Below, in pieces: positions 63,655-64,000 of a DNA stretch of 64,000 nt. The stretch comes from Agrococcus sp. Marseille-P2731 (GTDB lineage Bacteria > Actinomycetota > Actinomycetes > Actinomycetales > Microbacteriaceae). The stretch is from the NCBI RefSeq assembly GCF_900117395.1, contig NZ_FPEG01000001.1:394192-458191 (forward strand). Reading direction: 5' to 3'. The notes under the pieces were generated by a model. It worked only from the letters and a program-made list of their open reading frames with translations, had not been told where the DNA came from and made no database searches. Position 1 is the first letter of the stretch. Each line of letters begins with the position of its first letter. The position numbers were made by a program, and so were the translations under genes.

Positions 63655-64000
63655 ATGCCCCAGCACGCCAGGCTCGAGCCCGCGCGCGATGCCGCCTTCC
63701 GCATCCTCGCCGTCTGCACCGGCAACATCTGCCGCTCGCCGCAGGCCGAGCAGCTGCTGCGCGCCCGCCTGCCGCGGGCGCTGGGCGCGGAGGCGGGCGC
63801 CATCGAGGTCACGAGCGCCGGCACCATCGCGGTCGACGGCGCCGAGATGGAAGCGCTCGCCGTGGCGGAAGCACGGCGCCTCGGCATCACCGACTCCGCC
63901 GCCCACGTCGCGCGTCGCCTGCTGCCGGATCAGGTGCAGCAAGCAGACCTGGTGCTCGCGCTCGCACGTGACCACCGGAGCGCGGTCGTGCGGGCGCTGC
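63655..64000 (+). CDS. low-molecular-weight protein tyrosine phosphatase (partial, runs off window)
   Basis: 115 codons are visible, open to the window end. VCTGNICRSPQAEQLL carries the C-x5-R phosphatase loop, and SAGTIAVDG fits the family; the DPxY acid loop would lie beyond 64000. Such phosphatases act with tyrosine kinases in exopolysaccharide export (Wzb/Wzc type). TAGGTT (63643-63648) ends 6 nt before the ATG. Confidence 0.92.
   Translation, partial: MPQHARLEPARDAAFRILAVCTGNICRSPQAEQLLRARLPRALGAEAGAIEVTSAGTIAVDGAEMEALAVAEARRLGITDSAAHVARRLLPDQVQQADLVLALARDHRSAVVRAL

Overview
The window is high-GC DNA with almost no non-coding space, many GTG starts, long spurious antisense frames, and gene families typical of Actinobacteria (WXG100, DUF3263, LytR_C, DUF3027, IdeR, MprAB-like pair, actinobacterial XPB helicase, fused CydDC). 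The gene set and the repeated leaderless-start layout fit the family Microbacteriaceae. An Agrococcus- or Microbacterium-like genus is a guess from memory only. No phage, insertion sequence, CRISPR array or replication origin was found; this reads as ordinary chromosome.

Layout. 0.2-8 kb: cysS and rlmB, a DUF4032 kinase-like gene, three DsbA-like exported thioredoxin-fold proteins, and an orphan MsiK/UgpC-type sugar-ABC ATPase lying between them. 8-15 kb: tRNA-Thr, a GNAT, a DMT transporter, a divergent MFS/TetR pair sharing a palindromic operator, msrB, DUF3263 and LytR_C genes, and a stand-alone groEL under two CIRCE elements. 15-24 kb: an orphan WXG100 protein, an MprAB-like two-component system, the XPB helicase with its partner, a cold-shock/DUF3027 pair and serC. 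24-29 kb: ideR, two NlpC/P60 wall hydrolases preceded by 11-bp-periodic direct repeats, tRNA-Arg, and a FemAB enzyme. 29-40 kb: a very large helicase-like protein that has lost its Walker residues, the mscL/FmdB/MTHFS group, an LLM-BBE flavoenzyme fusion, a tandem-repeat island and tRNA-Ala. 40-52 kb: small metabolic genes, then the cytochrome bd locus (cydAB, cydDC) enclosing a BlaI/M56 regulator pair, and a VapBC-like module. 52-64 kb: AraC plus a desulfurase-like enzyme, a GT1 glycosyltransferase, an FMN reductase, a membrane Nudix protein, a small winged-helix regulator with its operator, and the start of a cell-surface polymer cluster (asparagine-synthase-like protein, processive GT2, VanZ, LMW tyrosine phosphatase) that runs off the window.

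How it works together. Many genes show a TAnnnT (sometimes CAnnnT) hexamer ending 6-8 nt before an ATG/GTG, so leaderless mRNAs appear to dominate. Several local circuits can be read from the DNA: TetR/MFS, HrcA-type control of groEL, BlaI/M56 control of cydAB, a winged-helix autoregulator, and a likely OmpR-type regulator of the two wall hydrolases.

The strangest sequence is inside cydDC. The inter-subunit linkers are built from copies of a dispersed intergenic repeat plus a 57-bp perfect inverted copy of the gene's own transmembrane-coding sequence.
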